A DNA stretch of 64,000 nucleotides, taken from contig NZ_FPBH01000036.1 in the NCBI RefSeq assembly GCF_900116445.1, positions 1 to 64,000 of the forward strand, in the 5' to 3' direction. The translations under genes were made by a program, and so were the position numbers. Numbering within the stretch: the stretch's first letter is position 1; the number at the start of each line of letters is the position of its first letter. Of this stretch, positions 16,667 to 25,724 are shown in pieces. Under the pieces are notes generated by a model. The model was not told the origin of the DNA, searched no databases, and saw nothing but the letters and a program-made list of their open reading frames with translations. The stretch is from Paraburkholderia aspalathi (lineage in GTDB: Bacteria > Pseudomonadota > Gammaproteobacteria > Burkholderiales > Burkholderiaceae).

Positions 16667-17593
16667 GGGAGACGATCGGGCGCGTGGACTCGGGCAACGT
16701 GTGCCCGCGAGTGTTGAATATTCTAATCACTTTAATCGTTGCGCCGCTGGGGAAAACCCTGAAAGGATTCCGAAATATGATTTGCGCAACGAATGTTCCC
16801 AATGACCCGGATTCCAGGGACACCCTCGGGAAAGCCCTGATAAATCTTTTATAAAAATGATTTGACGGCATTATTGGCTCGTATACGATGGTTCTCAGGC
16901 GATCGTCATGCCGACGTCACGAAACACGAACGTGTGTTTCTGACGCAGCGAACCCGGTTCGCAACGGTCAGAGACGGTCATCCCAGCGTCATGTTTCTTT
17001 AAACGCCCTGTGCGTTTTTCGAGCAAGCGTTCAATACTTTCAACGTCGCTAGTCGAGTGTAATCGTGAGAGTCCGAGGCCCTTTGGTGAGATGGAATCGA
17101 AGTCAGGCGAGTTGTCCTCGCGCTGACGGCGCCATCGCCGACGGCAGCAACGGCAGCCTTGCGTTCCGCCGCTTCCTGTCCGTCTTCACGATCCTGTCCC
17201 GCCGTTCAGTTCGACGTCACAACTCCATCTCCGCGCGCGCCTTCATTGCTGTGCGCACGGACGAAGTCGCCTCGCTGCTGCCGTAGCGCCTCCCCCTTTT
17301 CCGTCGTTCGATTCGTCCGTTTGCGTGAACGCGCTCTCTTGAGCCATGCGTTTGTGCGTGTGCGGTGCCGTCTGCCGCCTATGCACTTCATGCGGATCAG
17401 ATTAGTTAGTTGCGCACCGCAACGGGCCGAATCGAACGACACATCTAATTACCACGCGCGGCGCGTCCCGCTGACGACGACCGCCTGCACTACCCGGTGG
17501 CCTGACGCCTTGCGTCCGGCTGCGGAATGTTGCCGCGCCGTGTTTAACGTTGTTCATGCCGCGTCCCGCGGGGAACATACACGTCTATCTGAT
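16667..17593. other. Long divergent regulatory region (927 bases)
   Basis: Unusually long for this compact window. It separates the PuuR-type gene (-) from puuD (+). Short open frames inside lack ribosome sites and family resemblance. The left third (16700-16890) is AT-richer and probably holds both promoters and the operator(s). The rest, about 700 bases up to puuD, would be a long untranslated leader if transcription starts near 16895. I recognise no riboswitch. Confidence 0.5.
16862..16889 (+). promoter_or_regulatory. Candidate sigma-70 promoter toward puuD
   Basis: TTGACG (16862-16867), 16-base spacer, TACGAT (16884-16889), in the AT-rich part of the gap. Good -35, fair -10. It points toward the puuD-puuA-aminotransferase-pot genes. 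It is a visual match only. Confidence 0.35.
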
Positions 17594-18388
17594 ATGCGAA
17601 ACAAACCTCTCGTCGGCATCAGCGCCGACAGAACGATGATGGGAGTCCACCCGTCGCACGTCACCGGCGAGAAGTACATCGCCGCGATCGTGGACGGCTC
17701 GCAGGCACTGGCCATGTTGCTGCCGGCGCTCGGCGAGCGTCAGTCCACCGAGGACGTGCTGGCTACTGTCGACGGCTTACTGTTCACCGGCAGCTATTCG
17801 AATGTCGAGCCGCACCGCTACGGCGGCCATCCCAGCGCGCCGGGCACGCTGCACGACGCCGCACGCGATGCGACGACGCTGCCGCTGCTGCGCGCCGCGA
17901 TCGCCGCAGGCGTGCCGGTGCTGGCGGTATGCCGGGGCTTTCAGGAAATGAACGTGGTGTTCGGTGGGACGTTGCATCAAAGCGTTCACGCGGTGGCCGG
18001 GTTGAACGACCATCGCGAGAACAAGGAAGACGACCTCGACGTGCAATACGCACCGTCGCATTCGATCACGCTGGCGCAGGGCGGCTTGTTGCAGCGCCTC
18101 GCGGGCGGCACGAATGAAGCGCGTGTGAATTCATTGCACGGTCAGGGCGTCGAGCGGCTGGGCGTGGGTCTGGTGGCAGAAGCCACCGCGCCGGACGGAT
18201 TGATCGAAGCGGTGAGCGTGAAAGATGCGCGTGCCTTCGCGCTGGGTGTGCAGTGGCACCCGGAATGGAAGCATGCCAACGACGCGCTTTCCACCGCGAT
18301 CTTCCGTGCCTTCGGCGAAGCCTGCCGCGATCGAATGCGCACCAAGGCCGGCTATGGCGCGGCATCCGCCGCTGCCACGCATGCCTGA
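17594..18388 (+). CDS. puuD: Gamma-glutamyl-GABA hydrolase
   Basis: 264 aa class I glutamine-amidotransferase fold. Catalytic triad visible: C113 (VLAVCRGFQEMNV), H222 and E224 (VQWHPEWKH). Hydrolyses gamma-glutamyl-GABA to glutamate and GABA, the last step of the Puu pathway. ATG 17594 gives the usual family start (MRNKPLVGISADR), although no strong ribosome site precedes it. It is followed after 32 bases by puuA, so they are likely one transcript. Confidence 0.9.
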   Translation: MRNKPLVGISADRTMMGVHPSHVTGEKYIAAIVDGSQALAMLLPALGERQSTEDVLATVDGLLFTGSYSNVEPHRYGGHPSAPGTLHDAARDATTLPLLRAAIAAGVPVLAVCRGFQEMNVVFGGTLHQSVHAVAGLNDHRENKEDDLDVQYAPSHSITLAQGGLLQRLAGGTNEARVNSLHGQGVERLGVGLVAEATAPDGLIEAVSVKDARAFALGVQWHPEWKHANDALSTAIFRAFGEACRDRMRTKAGYGAASAAATHA

Positions 18389-18420
18389 GCCGGTCGCGCA
18401 CCAAAACTGAGAGAATAACC

Positions 18421-19755
18421 ATGCATGAAATCGACGACTTCCTGAAGAAGAACCGCGTCACCGAAATCGAAGCGATCATTCCGGATATGGCCGGGATCGC
18501 ACGCGGCAAGATCATTCCGCGCAGCAAGTTCGAATCCGGCGAATCCATGCGCTTGCCGCAGGCGGTGATGATCCAGACCGTCACAGGGGACTATCCGGAA
18601 GACGGCACGCTCACCGGCGTCACCGACCCGGACATGGTCTGCGTTCCCGACGCCAGCACCATCCGCATGATTCCGTGGGCCGTCGATCCGACCGCCCAGG
18701 TGATCCACGATTGCGTTCACTTCGACGGCACGCCCGTCGCCATCTCGCCGCGCCGTGTGCTGCGCCGCGTGCTGGAACTGTATAAGGCCAAGGGCTGGAA
18801 GCCGGTCATCGCGCCGGAACTCGAGTTCTACCTGGTCGACATGAACAAGGACCCCGACCTGCCGCTGCAACCGCCGATCGGCCGTACGGGCCGTCCGGAG
18901 ACCGGCCGTCAGGCGTACTCGATCGAAGCCGTCAACGAATTCGATCCGCTGTTCGAAGACATCTATGAATACTGCGAAGTCCAGGAACTGGAAGTTGACA
19001 CGCTGATTCACGAAGTCGGCGCCGCGCAGATGGAAATCAACTTCATGCACGGCGATCCGCTGAAACTCGCCGACAGCGTGTTCCTGTTCAAGCGCACGGT
19101 GCGTGAGGCCGCGCTGCGTCACAAGATGTACGCGACTTTCATGGCCAAGCCGATGGAAGGCGAACCGGGCTCGGCGATGCACATGCACCAGAGTCTCGTG
19201 GACGAAGAAACTGGCCACAACCTGTTCACCGGTCCGGACGGCAAGCCCACCACGCTTTTCACGGGCTATATCGCGGGCCTGCAGAAATACACGCCGGCAC
19301 TGATGCCGATTTTCGCGCCGTACATCAACTCGTATCGCCGCCTGTCGCGTTTCATGGCTGCGCCGATCAACGTGGCATGGGGTTACGACAACCGCACGGT
19401 GGGTTTCCGGATTCCGCATTCGGGCCCGGCTGCGCGGCGCATCGAAAACCGCATTCCGGGCGTGGACTGCAACCCGTATCTGGCGATTGCCGCAACGCTC
19501 GCGGCCGGCTATCTCGGCATGACGCAAAACCTCGAAGCCACTGAGCCGCTGCTCAGCGACGGTTACGAATTGCCGTACCAGTTGCCGCGCAACCTTGAAG
19601 AAGGTTTGACGCTGATGGGCGCTTGCGAGCCGATCGCCGAAGTACTCGGCGAGAAATTCGTCAAAGCCTACCTCGCACTGAAAGAAACCGAATATGAAGC
19701 GTTTTTCCGCGTGATCAGTTCGTGGGAACGCCGGCATTTGCTGCTGCACGTCTAA
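18421..19755 (+). CDS. puuA: Gamma-glutamylputrescine synthetase (glutamine synthetase-like)
   Basis: 444 aa. Glutamine-synthetase superfamily: beta-grasp N-terminus, then the catalytic part with APELEFYLVD, EVGAAQMEINF, GSAMHMHQSL and RIENRIPGVDCNPYLA. ATP-dependent ligation of glutamate to putrescine, the first committed step of the Puu route. It is shorter than true GlnA and lacks the adenylylation-loop look, as expected for PuuA types. ATG 18421 gives MHEIDDFLKK. It lies between puuD and the aminotransferase gene. Confidence 0.9.
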   Translation: MHEIDDFLKKNRVTEIEAIIPDMAGIARGKIIPRSKFESGESMRLPQAVMIQTVTGDYPEDGTLTGVTDPDMVCVPDASTIRMIPWAVDPTAQVIHDCVHFDGTPVAISPRRVLRRVLELYKAKGWKPVIAPELEFYLVDMNKDPDLPLQPPIGRTGRPETGRQAYSIEAVNEFDPLFEDIYEYCEVQELEVDTLIHEVGAAQMEINFMHGDPLKLADSVFLFKRTVREAALRHKMYATFMAKPMEGEPGSAMHMHQSLVDEETGHNLFTGPDGKPTTLFTGYIAGLQKYTPALMPIFAPYINSYRRLSRFMAAPINVAWGYDNRTVGFRIPHSGPAARRIENRIPGVDCNPYLAIAATLAAGYLGMTQNLEATEPLLSDGYELPYQLPRNLEEGLTLMGACEPIAEVLGEKFVKAYLALKETEYEAFFRVISSWERRHLLLHV

Positions 19756-19804
19756 GATCTATTTCAACGACGTCGCCCGCAAACGCAAAAAAATTGGAGG
19801 CAGT

Positions 19805-21244
19805 ATGAGCTACAGAACAGATGAAGTCGCTTACGTGCAGCCGGCCCAACCCGCCGCTAGCGCACAAGCCGCACAACAGAAACGCAGCACCGCCGAATAC
19901 CGCGCGCTCGACGCCGCGCACCACATCCATCCGTTTTCGGATATGGGTTCGCTCAATCGCAGCGGCAGCCGCGTGATCGTCAAGGCACAGGGCGTGTACC
20001 TGTGGGACTCGGACGACAACAAGATCATCGACGGCATGGCCGGTTTGTGGTGCGTGAATGTCGGTTATGGCCGCAAGGAACTGGCCGACGCAGCGTACCG
20101 TCAGATGCAGGAACTGCCCTTCTACAACACCTTCTTCAAGACGACGCACCCGCCGGTGATCGAACTGTCGGCCCTGCTCGCCGAGCTGGCGCCGGAACCG
20201 TTCAACCACTTCTTCTATTGCAACAGCGGCTCGGAAGGCAACGACACCGTGCTGCGCATCGTTCACCAATACTGGGCGACGCAAGGCAAGCACTCGAAGA
20301 AGTTCGTCATCTCGCGCAAGAACGGCTATCACGGTTCGACGATCGCGGGCGGCACACTGGGCGGCATGGGCTACATGCACGAACAGATGCCCTCGAAGGT
20401 CGAGAACATCGTGCACATCGACCAACCGTATTTCTTCGGCGAAGCAGAAGGCAATCTGACGCCGGAAGAATTCGCTCTGGCCCGCGCGCAGCAACTCGAA
20501 GCCAAGATTCTCGAAATCGGCGCGGACAACGTGGCCGCCTTTATCGGTGAGCCTTTCCAGGGAGCGGGCGGCGTGATTTTCCCGGCTTCAACGTATTGGC
20601 CGGAAATCCAGCGCATCTGCCGCAAGTACGACATCCTGCTGGTCGCCGACGAAGTGATCGGCGGCTTCGGCCGGACCGGCGAATGGTTCGCGCATCAGCA
20701 CTTCGGTTTCGAGCCGGATCTGATCACGCTGGCCAAGGGCCTGACGAGCGGCTATGTGCCGATGGGCGCGGTCGGTCTGCACGATCGCGTGGCCAAGGCG
20801 ATCATCGAAAATGGCGACTTCAATCACGGCCTCACCTACTCCGGCCACCCGGTGGCCGCAGCAGTAGCGGTAGCCAATCTGAAACTGCTGCGCGACGACA
20901 AGATCGTCGAGCGCGTCAAGACCGACACGGGTCCGTACTTCCAGAAGAAGCTGCGCGACACCTTTGCCAATCACCCGATCATCGGTGAAATCTCCGGCGC
21001 GGGTCTGGTCGCCGGTCTGCAACTCGCAGAAGACCCGAAAGCACGCAAGCGTTTTGCTAATGGTGGAGAAGTCGGCACGATCTGCCGCGACTTCTGCTTC
21101 AACGGCAACCTGATCATGCGCGCCACCGGCGACCGGATGCTGCTGTCGCCGCCGCTCGTGATCAACAAGCTGGAAATCGACGAGATCGTTGCGAAGGCCA
21201 AATACGCCATCGACGCGACCGCACAACAACTCGGAATTTCGTAA
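19805..21244 (+). CDS. spuC: Putrescine/polyamine aminotransferase, class III
   Basis: 479 aa PLP enzyme. K311 (ITLAKGLTSGY) is the Schiff-base lysine; D282 (LLVADEVIGGFGRTG) binds the pyridine nitrogen; NSGSEGND and KNGYHGSTIAGG are class III marks. Best fit is SpuC-like putrescine:pyruvate aminotransferase, giving 4-aminobutanal; related omega-amino acid transaminases (including GABA) are alternatives. GGAGG lies just before ATG 19805. Together with PuuC it forms a second, glutamyl-free route to GABA within the same gene string. Confidence 0.82.
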   Translation: MSYRTDEVAYVQPAQPAASAQAAQQKRSTAEYRALDAAHHIHPFSDMGSLNRSGSRVIVKAQGVYLWDSDDNKIIDGMAGLWCVNVGYGRKELADAAYRQMQELPFYNTFFKTTHPPVIELSALLAELAPEPFNHFFYCNSGSEGNDTVLRIVHQYWATQGKHSKKFVISRKNGYHGSTIAGGTLGGMGYMHEQMPSKVENIVHIDQPYFFGEAEGNLTPEEFALARAQQLEAKILEIGADNVAAFIGEPFQGAGGVIFPASTYWPEIQRICRKYDILLVADEVIGGFGRTGEWFAHQHFGFEPDLITLAKGLTSGYVPMGAVGLHDRVAKAIIENGDFNHGLTYSGHPVAAAVAVANLKLLRDDKIVERVKTDTGPYFQKKLRDTFANHPIIGEISGAGLVAGLQLAEDPKARKRFANGGEVGTICRDFCFNGNLIMRATGDRMLLSPPLVINKLEIDEIVAKAKYAIDATAQQLGIS

Positions 21245-21256
21245 CGGCAGTTCGTT

Positions 21257-21293
21257 CCGGCATGGGCACACCCACGATACGCGCTCATGCCGG
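21257..21293 (+). terminator. Intercistronic hairpin, spuC-potF junction
   Basis: CCGGCATG (21257-21264) and CATGCCGG (21286-21293) pair perfectly around a 21-base loop that has its own GGG/CCC pairing. No T-run. It lies 25 bases before potF and is probably a processing or stability element. Confidence 0.4.
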
Positions 21294-21317
21294 TTCTTCA
21301 CATCAAGGGAAAAAACC

Positions 21318-22439
21318 ATGAGCGTTTGTCATCTTCGTCATGCGGTCGCGGGGGCCGCGCTTCTCGCCTTCACGGGTTTTGCGGCGTTGTCGGTTACGCC
21401 GGCCCTTGCGGCCGACACGGAACTGAATGTGTACAACTGGTCGGACTACATCGCGAAGGACACGATTCCAAACTTCGAGAAGCAGGACGGCATCAAGGTC
21501 AAGTACGACAACTACGATAGCGACGATACCTTGCAGGCCAAACTGCTCGCGGGCAGTTCCGGTTACGACATCGTGGTGCCGACGTCGAACTACATGGCCA
21601 AGCAGATCCAGGCCGGCGTGTATCAGAAGCTCGACAAGTCGAAGCTGCCGAATCTGTCGAACCTCGACCCCGTGTTGATGAAGATGATTTCCGACGCCGA
21701 TCCGGGCAACCAGTACGGCGTGCCCTGGGCTTACGGTACCGACGGTATCGGCTACAACGTCCAGGCCGTGCAGAAGGCACTCGGCGCCAATGCGCCGGTG
21801 GACAGCTGGGCCCTCGTGTTCGACCCGGCCAATCTGTCGAAGCTGAAAGGCTGCGGCGTGTCGTTCCTCGACCAGGCAGTCGACGTGTTCGCCGCAACGC
21901 TGCAATACATGCATAAGGATCCGAACAGCACAAACCCCGCCGACTATCAGGCCGCGTTCGAAGTGCTGAAGAAAGTCCGCCCGTACATCACCCAATTCAA
22001 TTCGTCCGGCTACATCAACGACCTCGCTAACAACGACATCTGCGTCGCGGTGGCATGGTCCGGCGACGTCGGCATCGCCAGCCGCCGTACCGCGGAAGCC
22101 AAGCGTTCGTATCAGGTGAAATTCTCGAACGTCAAGGAAGGCGGTCTGCTGTGGTTCGACGTGATGGTGATCCCGAAAGACGCACCGCATCCCGAAGCCG
22201 CGCTGAAGTGGATCAACTACATCGAAGATCCGAAGGTCAACGCAGCGATTACCAATGAAGTGTTCTACCCGACCGCGAACAAGGCCGCGCGCCAGTTCGT
22301 CGTTCCGGGTGTCGCACAGGACACGACCGTTTATCCGGGCGATGAAGTGTTGAGCAAAATGACACTGATGAAACCGATGCCCACCGACATTCTGCGCCTT
22401 GAAAATCGACTTTGGGCGCAGCTTAAAACCGGCCATTGA
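21318..22439 (+). CDS. potF: Putrescine ABC transporter, periplasmic binding protein
   Basis: 373 aa. N-terminal signal peptide (AVAGAALLAFTGFAALSVTPALAA, cut near residue 32), mature start ADTELNVYNWSDYIAKDT, which is the PotD/PotF signature. The length and order (F, G, H, I) match the PotFGHI putrescine importer. AAGGGA is 7 bases before ATG 21318. It delivers substrate to PotH-PotI. Polyamine specificity (putrescine versus spermidine) follows from context with the puu genes. Confidence 0.92.
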   Translation: MSVCHLRHAVAGAALLAFTGFAALSVTPALAADTELNVYNWSDYIAKDTIPNFEKQDGIKVKYDNYDSDDTLQAKLLAGSSGYDIVVPTSNYMAKQIQAGVYQKLDKSKLPNLSNLDPVLMKMISDADPGNQYGVPWAYGTDGIGYNVQAVQKALGANAPVDSWALVFDPANLSKLKGCGVSFLDQAVDVFAATLQYMHKDPNSTNPADYQAAFEVLKKVRPYITQFNSSGYINDLANNDICVAVAWSGDVGIASRRTAEAKRSYQVKFSNVKEGGLLWFDVMVIPKDAPHPEAALKWINYIEDPKVNAAITNEVFYPTANKAARQFVVPGVAQDTTVYPGDEVLSKMTLMKPMPTDILRLENRLWAQLKTGH

Positions 22440-22467
22440 TTAAGCCAATCTAAAAAGAATCGATCCC

Positions 22468-22497
22468 GCGCTCAGGGATCGCTTGAACCCTGAGCGC
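22468..22497 (+). terminator. 10-bp perfect hairpin between potF and potG
   Basis: GCGCTCAGGG / CCCTGAGCGC with a 10-base loop, 28 bases after the potF stop. There is no T-run. Strong 3' hairpins after binding-protein genes are known to raise the level of that mRNA relative to the downstream permease genes, which would suit a binding protein needed in excess. Confidence 0.6.
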
Positions 22498-22646
22498 ATG
22501 AATGGCAGTAACGGTAGTCAGCCTGCGTGCTTAAGTCCCATCTGTGCGCAGTCCCATGTTTTCCGATCGCAGCGCATCTTGCGAGCCGCTTTCAGCGACT
22601 CGTATGGAGACACTTGCGCTCGCGATCCGCAAGGAATGGTTACATC

Positions 22647-23810
22647 ATGAACTCGACGACACAAAACAGCGTAGCCGGCGCCACCCAGATGGCCCGCCCC
22701 GCACCGACGACAAAATCGAAATCGGACGAATTCGTTCGCATCGAAAATGTCGTGAAGAAATTCGGCGACAGTACTGCTGTCGACAACGTCAATCTGAGCA
22801 TTGCGAAGAATGAATTGTTCGCGCTGCTCGGCAGCTCCGGCTGCGGCAAGTCCACACTCCTGCGCATGCTCGCGGGGCTCGAGTCGGTCACCTCCGGCCG
22901 CATTTTCGTCGACGGCGAAGACCTCGCCGCGATGCCGCCGTACAAGCGGCCCGTCAACATGATGTTCCAGTCATATGCGCTGTTCCCGCACATGAGCGTC
23001 GAAGCGAATATCGCGTTCGGCCTCAAGCAGGAAGGCACGCCCAAGAACGAGATCAAGGAACGCGTTGCCGACGCGCTGAATCTCGTGCAGATGAGCAAAT
23101 ACGCGCAACGCAAGCCGCACCAGTTGTCCGGCGGACAGCAGCAGCGTGTGGCGCTGGCCCGCTCGCTCGTCAAGCGCCCCAAGCTGCTGCTGCTCGACGA
23201 GCCGATGTCGGCGCTCGACAAGAAGATCCGTCAGAAGACCCAGCTCGAACTGGTGAACATCATCGAGAAGGTCGACGTGACCTGCGTGATGGTGACTCAC
23301 GATCAGGAAGAAGCCATGACGATGGCCGGGCGCCTCGCCGTGATGAGCGAAGGCCGTATCGTGCAGATCGGCTCGCCCAGCCAGGTGTACGAATTTCCGA
23401 ATAGCCGCTTCTCGGCCGAGTTCATCGGCTCGACCAACCTGTTCGAAGGCACCGTGGTCGCGGATGAACCTGACCACATCTTCGTGGAAAGCGAAGACCT
23501 CGAATCGCGCATCTACGTGAGCCACGGCATTACCGGCCCGCTTGGCATGCCGGTGGGCATCTCGGTGCGTCCGGAACGCGTGAAAGTCTCGCTCGACAAG
23601 CCCTCGACGCCGCACAACTGGGCGCGCGGCGTGGTCTCGGACGTCGCGTACATGGGCAGCTATTCGCTCTATCACGTGCGCCTGCCGAGCGGCAAGACGG
23701 TCGTGTCGAATCTCTCCAGCTCGCACCTCATGAGCGAAGGTGCGCCGTCCTATAACGACGACGTGTTCGTCTACTGGTCGCCGGCTAGCGGCGTGGTGCT
23801 GACGCAATGA
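22647..23810 (+). CDS. potG: Putrescine ABC transporter, ATP-binding protein
   Basis: 387 aa. Walker A GSSGCGKST (62-70), signature LSGGQQQR (from 160), Walker B LLLLDEP (180-186), then a C-terminal TOBE-type regulatory domain (from ~290), the PotA/PotG layout. ATG 22647 follows AAGGA by 11 bases; an upstream in-frame extension lacks a site. It couples to potH by an ATGA overlap at 23807. Confidence 0.92.
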   Translation: MNSTTQNSVAGATQMARPAPTTKSKSDEFVRIENVVKKFGDSTAVDNVNLSIAKNELFALLGSSGCGKSTLLRMLAGLESVTSGRIFVDGEDLAAMPPYKRPVNMMFQSYALFPHMSVEANIAFGLKQEGTPKNEIKERVADALNLVQMSKYAQRKPHQLSGGQQQRVALARSLVKRPKLLLLDEPMSALDKKIRQKTQLELVNIIEKVDVTCVMVTHDQEEAMTMAGRLAVMSEGRIVQIGSPSQVYEFPNSRFSAEFIGSTNLFEGTVVADEPDHIFVESEDLESRIYVSHGITGPLGMPVGISVRPERVKVSLDKPSTPHNWARGVVSDVAYMGSYSLYHVRLPSGKTVVSNLSSSHLMSEGAPSYNDDVFVYWSPASGVVLTQ

Positions 23811-24778
23811 GCAATCCCACTACCTCCCCCGCGGCGCTCGGCGCGCCGTCCGGCAGCCGTTTGCTCGGCTCGCTGAAAAAACGCCTCTCGATGCTGGTGC
23901 CCTCGGGCCGCACGACCGTGATCGGTGTGCCGTTCATGTGGCTCTTCGTGTTCTTCGCGTTGCCGTTCGTGCTGGTGCTGAAAATCAGCTTCGCCGATCT
24001 GCGCCTGGGCATTCCGCCGTACACGGATCTCGTGACGGTCAAGGACGGCATGGTGCACTTCGCCATGCAGCTGAGCCACTACGCGTTCCTGCTGCAGGAC
24101 GATCTGTACGTCGCCACGTACATCAGCTCGCTGAAGATGGCCGCAATCTCGACCTTCTTCTGCCTGTTGATCGGTTACCCGATTGCGTACTACATCGCGC
24201 GTTCCGAGCCGACCAAACGCAACCTGCTGATGATGGGCGTGATGCTGCCGTTCTGGACGTCGTTCCTGATCCGCGTCTATGCGTGGATCGGCATCCTGAA
24301 GGACGACGGCCTGCTCAATCACACGCTGATGGCCATCGGCATGATTCATTCGCCGTTGCGCCTCTACCACACGGATATTGGCGTCTATATCGGCATGGTT
24401 TATTCGTATCTGCCGTTCATGGTGATGCCGCTGTATGCGCACCTGGTGAAGATGGATCTGACGCTGCTCGAAGCGGCCTACGACCTCGGTTGCAAACCGT
24501 GGACCGCGTTCACGCGCATCACCTTGCCGCTGTCGAAGAACGGCATTATCGCCGGCAGCCTGCTGGTGTTTATTCCGGCGGTCGGCGAGTACGTGATTCC
24601 TGAACTGCTTGGCGGCGCCGATACGCTGATGATCGGCCGCGTGATGTGGGATGAATTCTTCAACGATATGGACTGGCCGATGGCATCCGCTGTCACCGTC
24701 GCCATGGTTCTACTGCTGCTCGTGCCGATGGCCGTGTTCCAGTACTACCAGGTCAAGGAACTGGAGGGCGCGAAATGA
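23807..24778 (+). CDS. potH: Putrescine ABC transporter, permease
   Basis: 323 aa, six predicted membrane segments. The cytoplasmic EAA loop reads LLEAAYDLGCKPWTAFTRITLPLSKNG, the contact with the ATPase. The N-terminal ~35 residues are polar and cytosolic. It overlaps potG and potI by ATGA junctions, so the three are made together. Assigned as PotH rather than PotB by the neighbouring potF-type binding protein. Confidence 0.9.
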   Translation: MSNPTTSPAALGAPSGSRLLGSLKKRLSMLVPSGRTTVIGVPFMWLFVFFALPFVLVLKISFADLRLGIPPYTDLVTVKDGMVHFAMQLSHYAFLLQDDLYVATYISSLKMAAISTFFCLLIGYPIAYYIARSEPTKRNLLMMGVMLPFWTSFLIRVYAWIGILKDDGLLNHTLMAIGMIHSPLRLYHTDIGVYIGMVYSYLPFMVMPLYAHLVKMDLTLLEAAYDLGCKPWTAFTRITLPLSKNGIIAGSLLVFIPAVGEYVIPELLGGADTLMIGRVMWDEFFNDMDWPMASAVTVAMVLLLLVPMAVFQYYQVKELEGAK

Positions 24779-25686
24779 TCAAGCCAAATAGAACGCTTTC
24801 CAATAGCGTACTGACGTTCGGGTTTCTGTTTCTGTATATCCCGATCATCAGCCTGGTGGTGTATTCGTTCAACGAGTCGAAGCTCGTTACGGTCTGGTCC
24901 GGCTTTTCGCTCAAATGGTATGGCGCATTGCTGCAAGACGGCGAACTGCTCAGCGCAGCATGGCTGTCGCTGAAAATCGGTCTGCTGACCGCGTGTGCAT
25001 CGGTGGTGATCGGTACGTGGGCCGGCTTCGTGCTGGCCCGCTTCGGACGCTTTCGCGGCTTCACGCTGTTCGCCGGCATGATCAACGCGCCGCTCGTGAT
25101 TCCTGAAGTGATTCAGGGCATCTCGCTGCTGCTGCTGTTCGTCGCACTCGAACAGATGCTCGGCTGGCCGAAGGGCCGTGGCCTCTTCACGATCTGGATC
25201 GGCCACGTGATGCTGTGCGTGTCGTATGTGGCCATCATCGTGCAATCGCGGGTGAAGGAGCTCAACAAGTCGCTCGAAGAAGCCGCACTCGATCTCGGCG
25301 CAACGCCCTTCAAGGTGTTCTTCCTGATCACGCTGCCGCTGATCTCGCAGGCTCTGATGTCCGGCTGGCTGCTGTCGTTCACGCTGTCTTTCGACGATCT
25401 CGTGCTCTCCGCGTTCCTCTCCGGTCCCGGTTCGACCACGCTGCCGCTCGTCGTGTTCTCACGTGTTCGTCTTGGCCTGAATCCGGAAATGAACGCGCTC
25501 GCCACGATCTTCATCACCACGGTGACGATCGGCGTGATCGCCGTGAACCGCTGGATGCAGGTACGTGAGCGCAAGCGCAACCGCGACATGCAGATGGCGT
25601 TCGCACTCGCCGAAGCCGCCGACCCGTTACCGTCAGCACCACAACAAGCCGTCGTACGAAAGTCGCTCGATACGGCACGCGCATAA
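24775..25686 (+). CDS. potI: Putrescine ABC transporter, permease
   Basis: 303 aa, six predicted membrane segments, EAA loop SLEEAALDLGATPFKVFFLITLPL. Second half of the heterodimeric channel with PotH. The first segment (TFGFLFLYIPIISLVVYSFNES) is typical for PotI/PotC. It starts within the potH stop. A basic C-terminal tail extends about 30 residues beyond the last segment. The next gene begins 38 bases later on the same strand. Confidence 0.9.
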   Translation: MIKPNRTLSNSVLTFGFLFLYIPIISLVVYSFNESKLVTVWSGFSLKWYGALLQDGELLSAAWLSLKIGLLTACASVVIGTWAGFVLARFGRFRGFTLFAGMINAPLVIPEVIQGISLLLLFVALEQMLGWPKGRGLFTIWIGHVMLCVSYVAIIVQSRVKELNKSLEEAALDLGATPFKVFFLITLPLISQALMSGWLLSFTLSFDDLVLSAFLSGPGSTTLPLVVFSRVRLGLNPEMNALATIFITTVTIGVIAVNRWMQVRERKRNRDMQMAFALAEAADPLPSAPQQAVVRKSLDTARA

Positions 25687-25724
25687 GAAGTCCTTTTGCA
25701 ATACGACCAATAAGGAGAATTTGC

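Noticed and set aside
17065..17286. Small open frame in the puuR-puuD gap
   Set aside because: No ribosome site, arginine-rich low-complexity product typical of non-coding high-GC DNA.
18352..19749. 465-codon antisense open frame over puuA
   Set aside because: High-GC shadow frame; composition is His/Arg/Gln-rich with no recognisable motif, and puuA on the other strand is certain.
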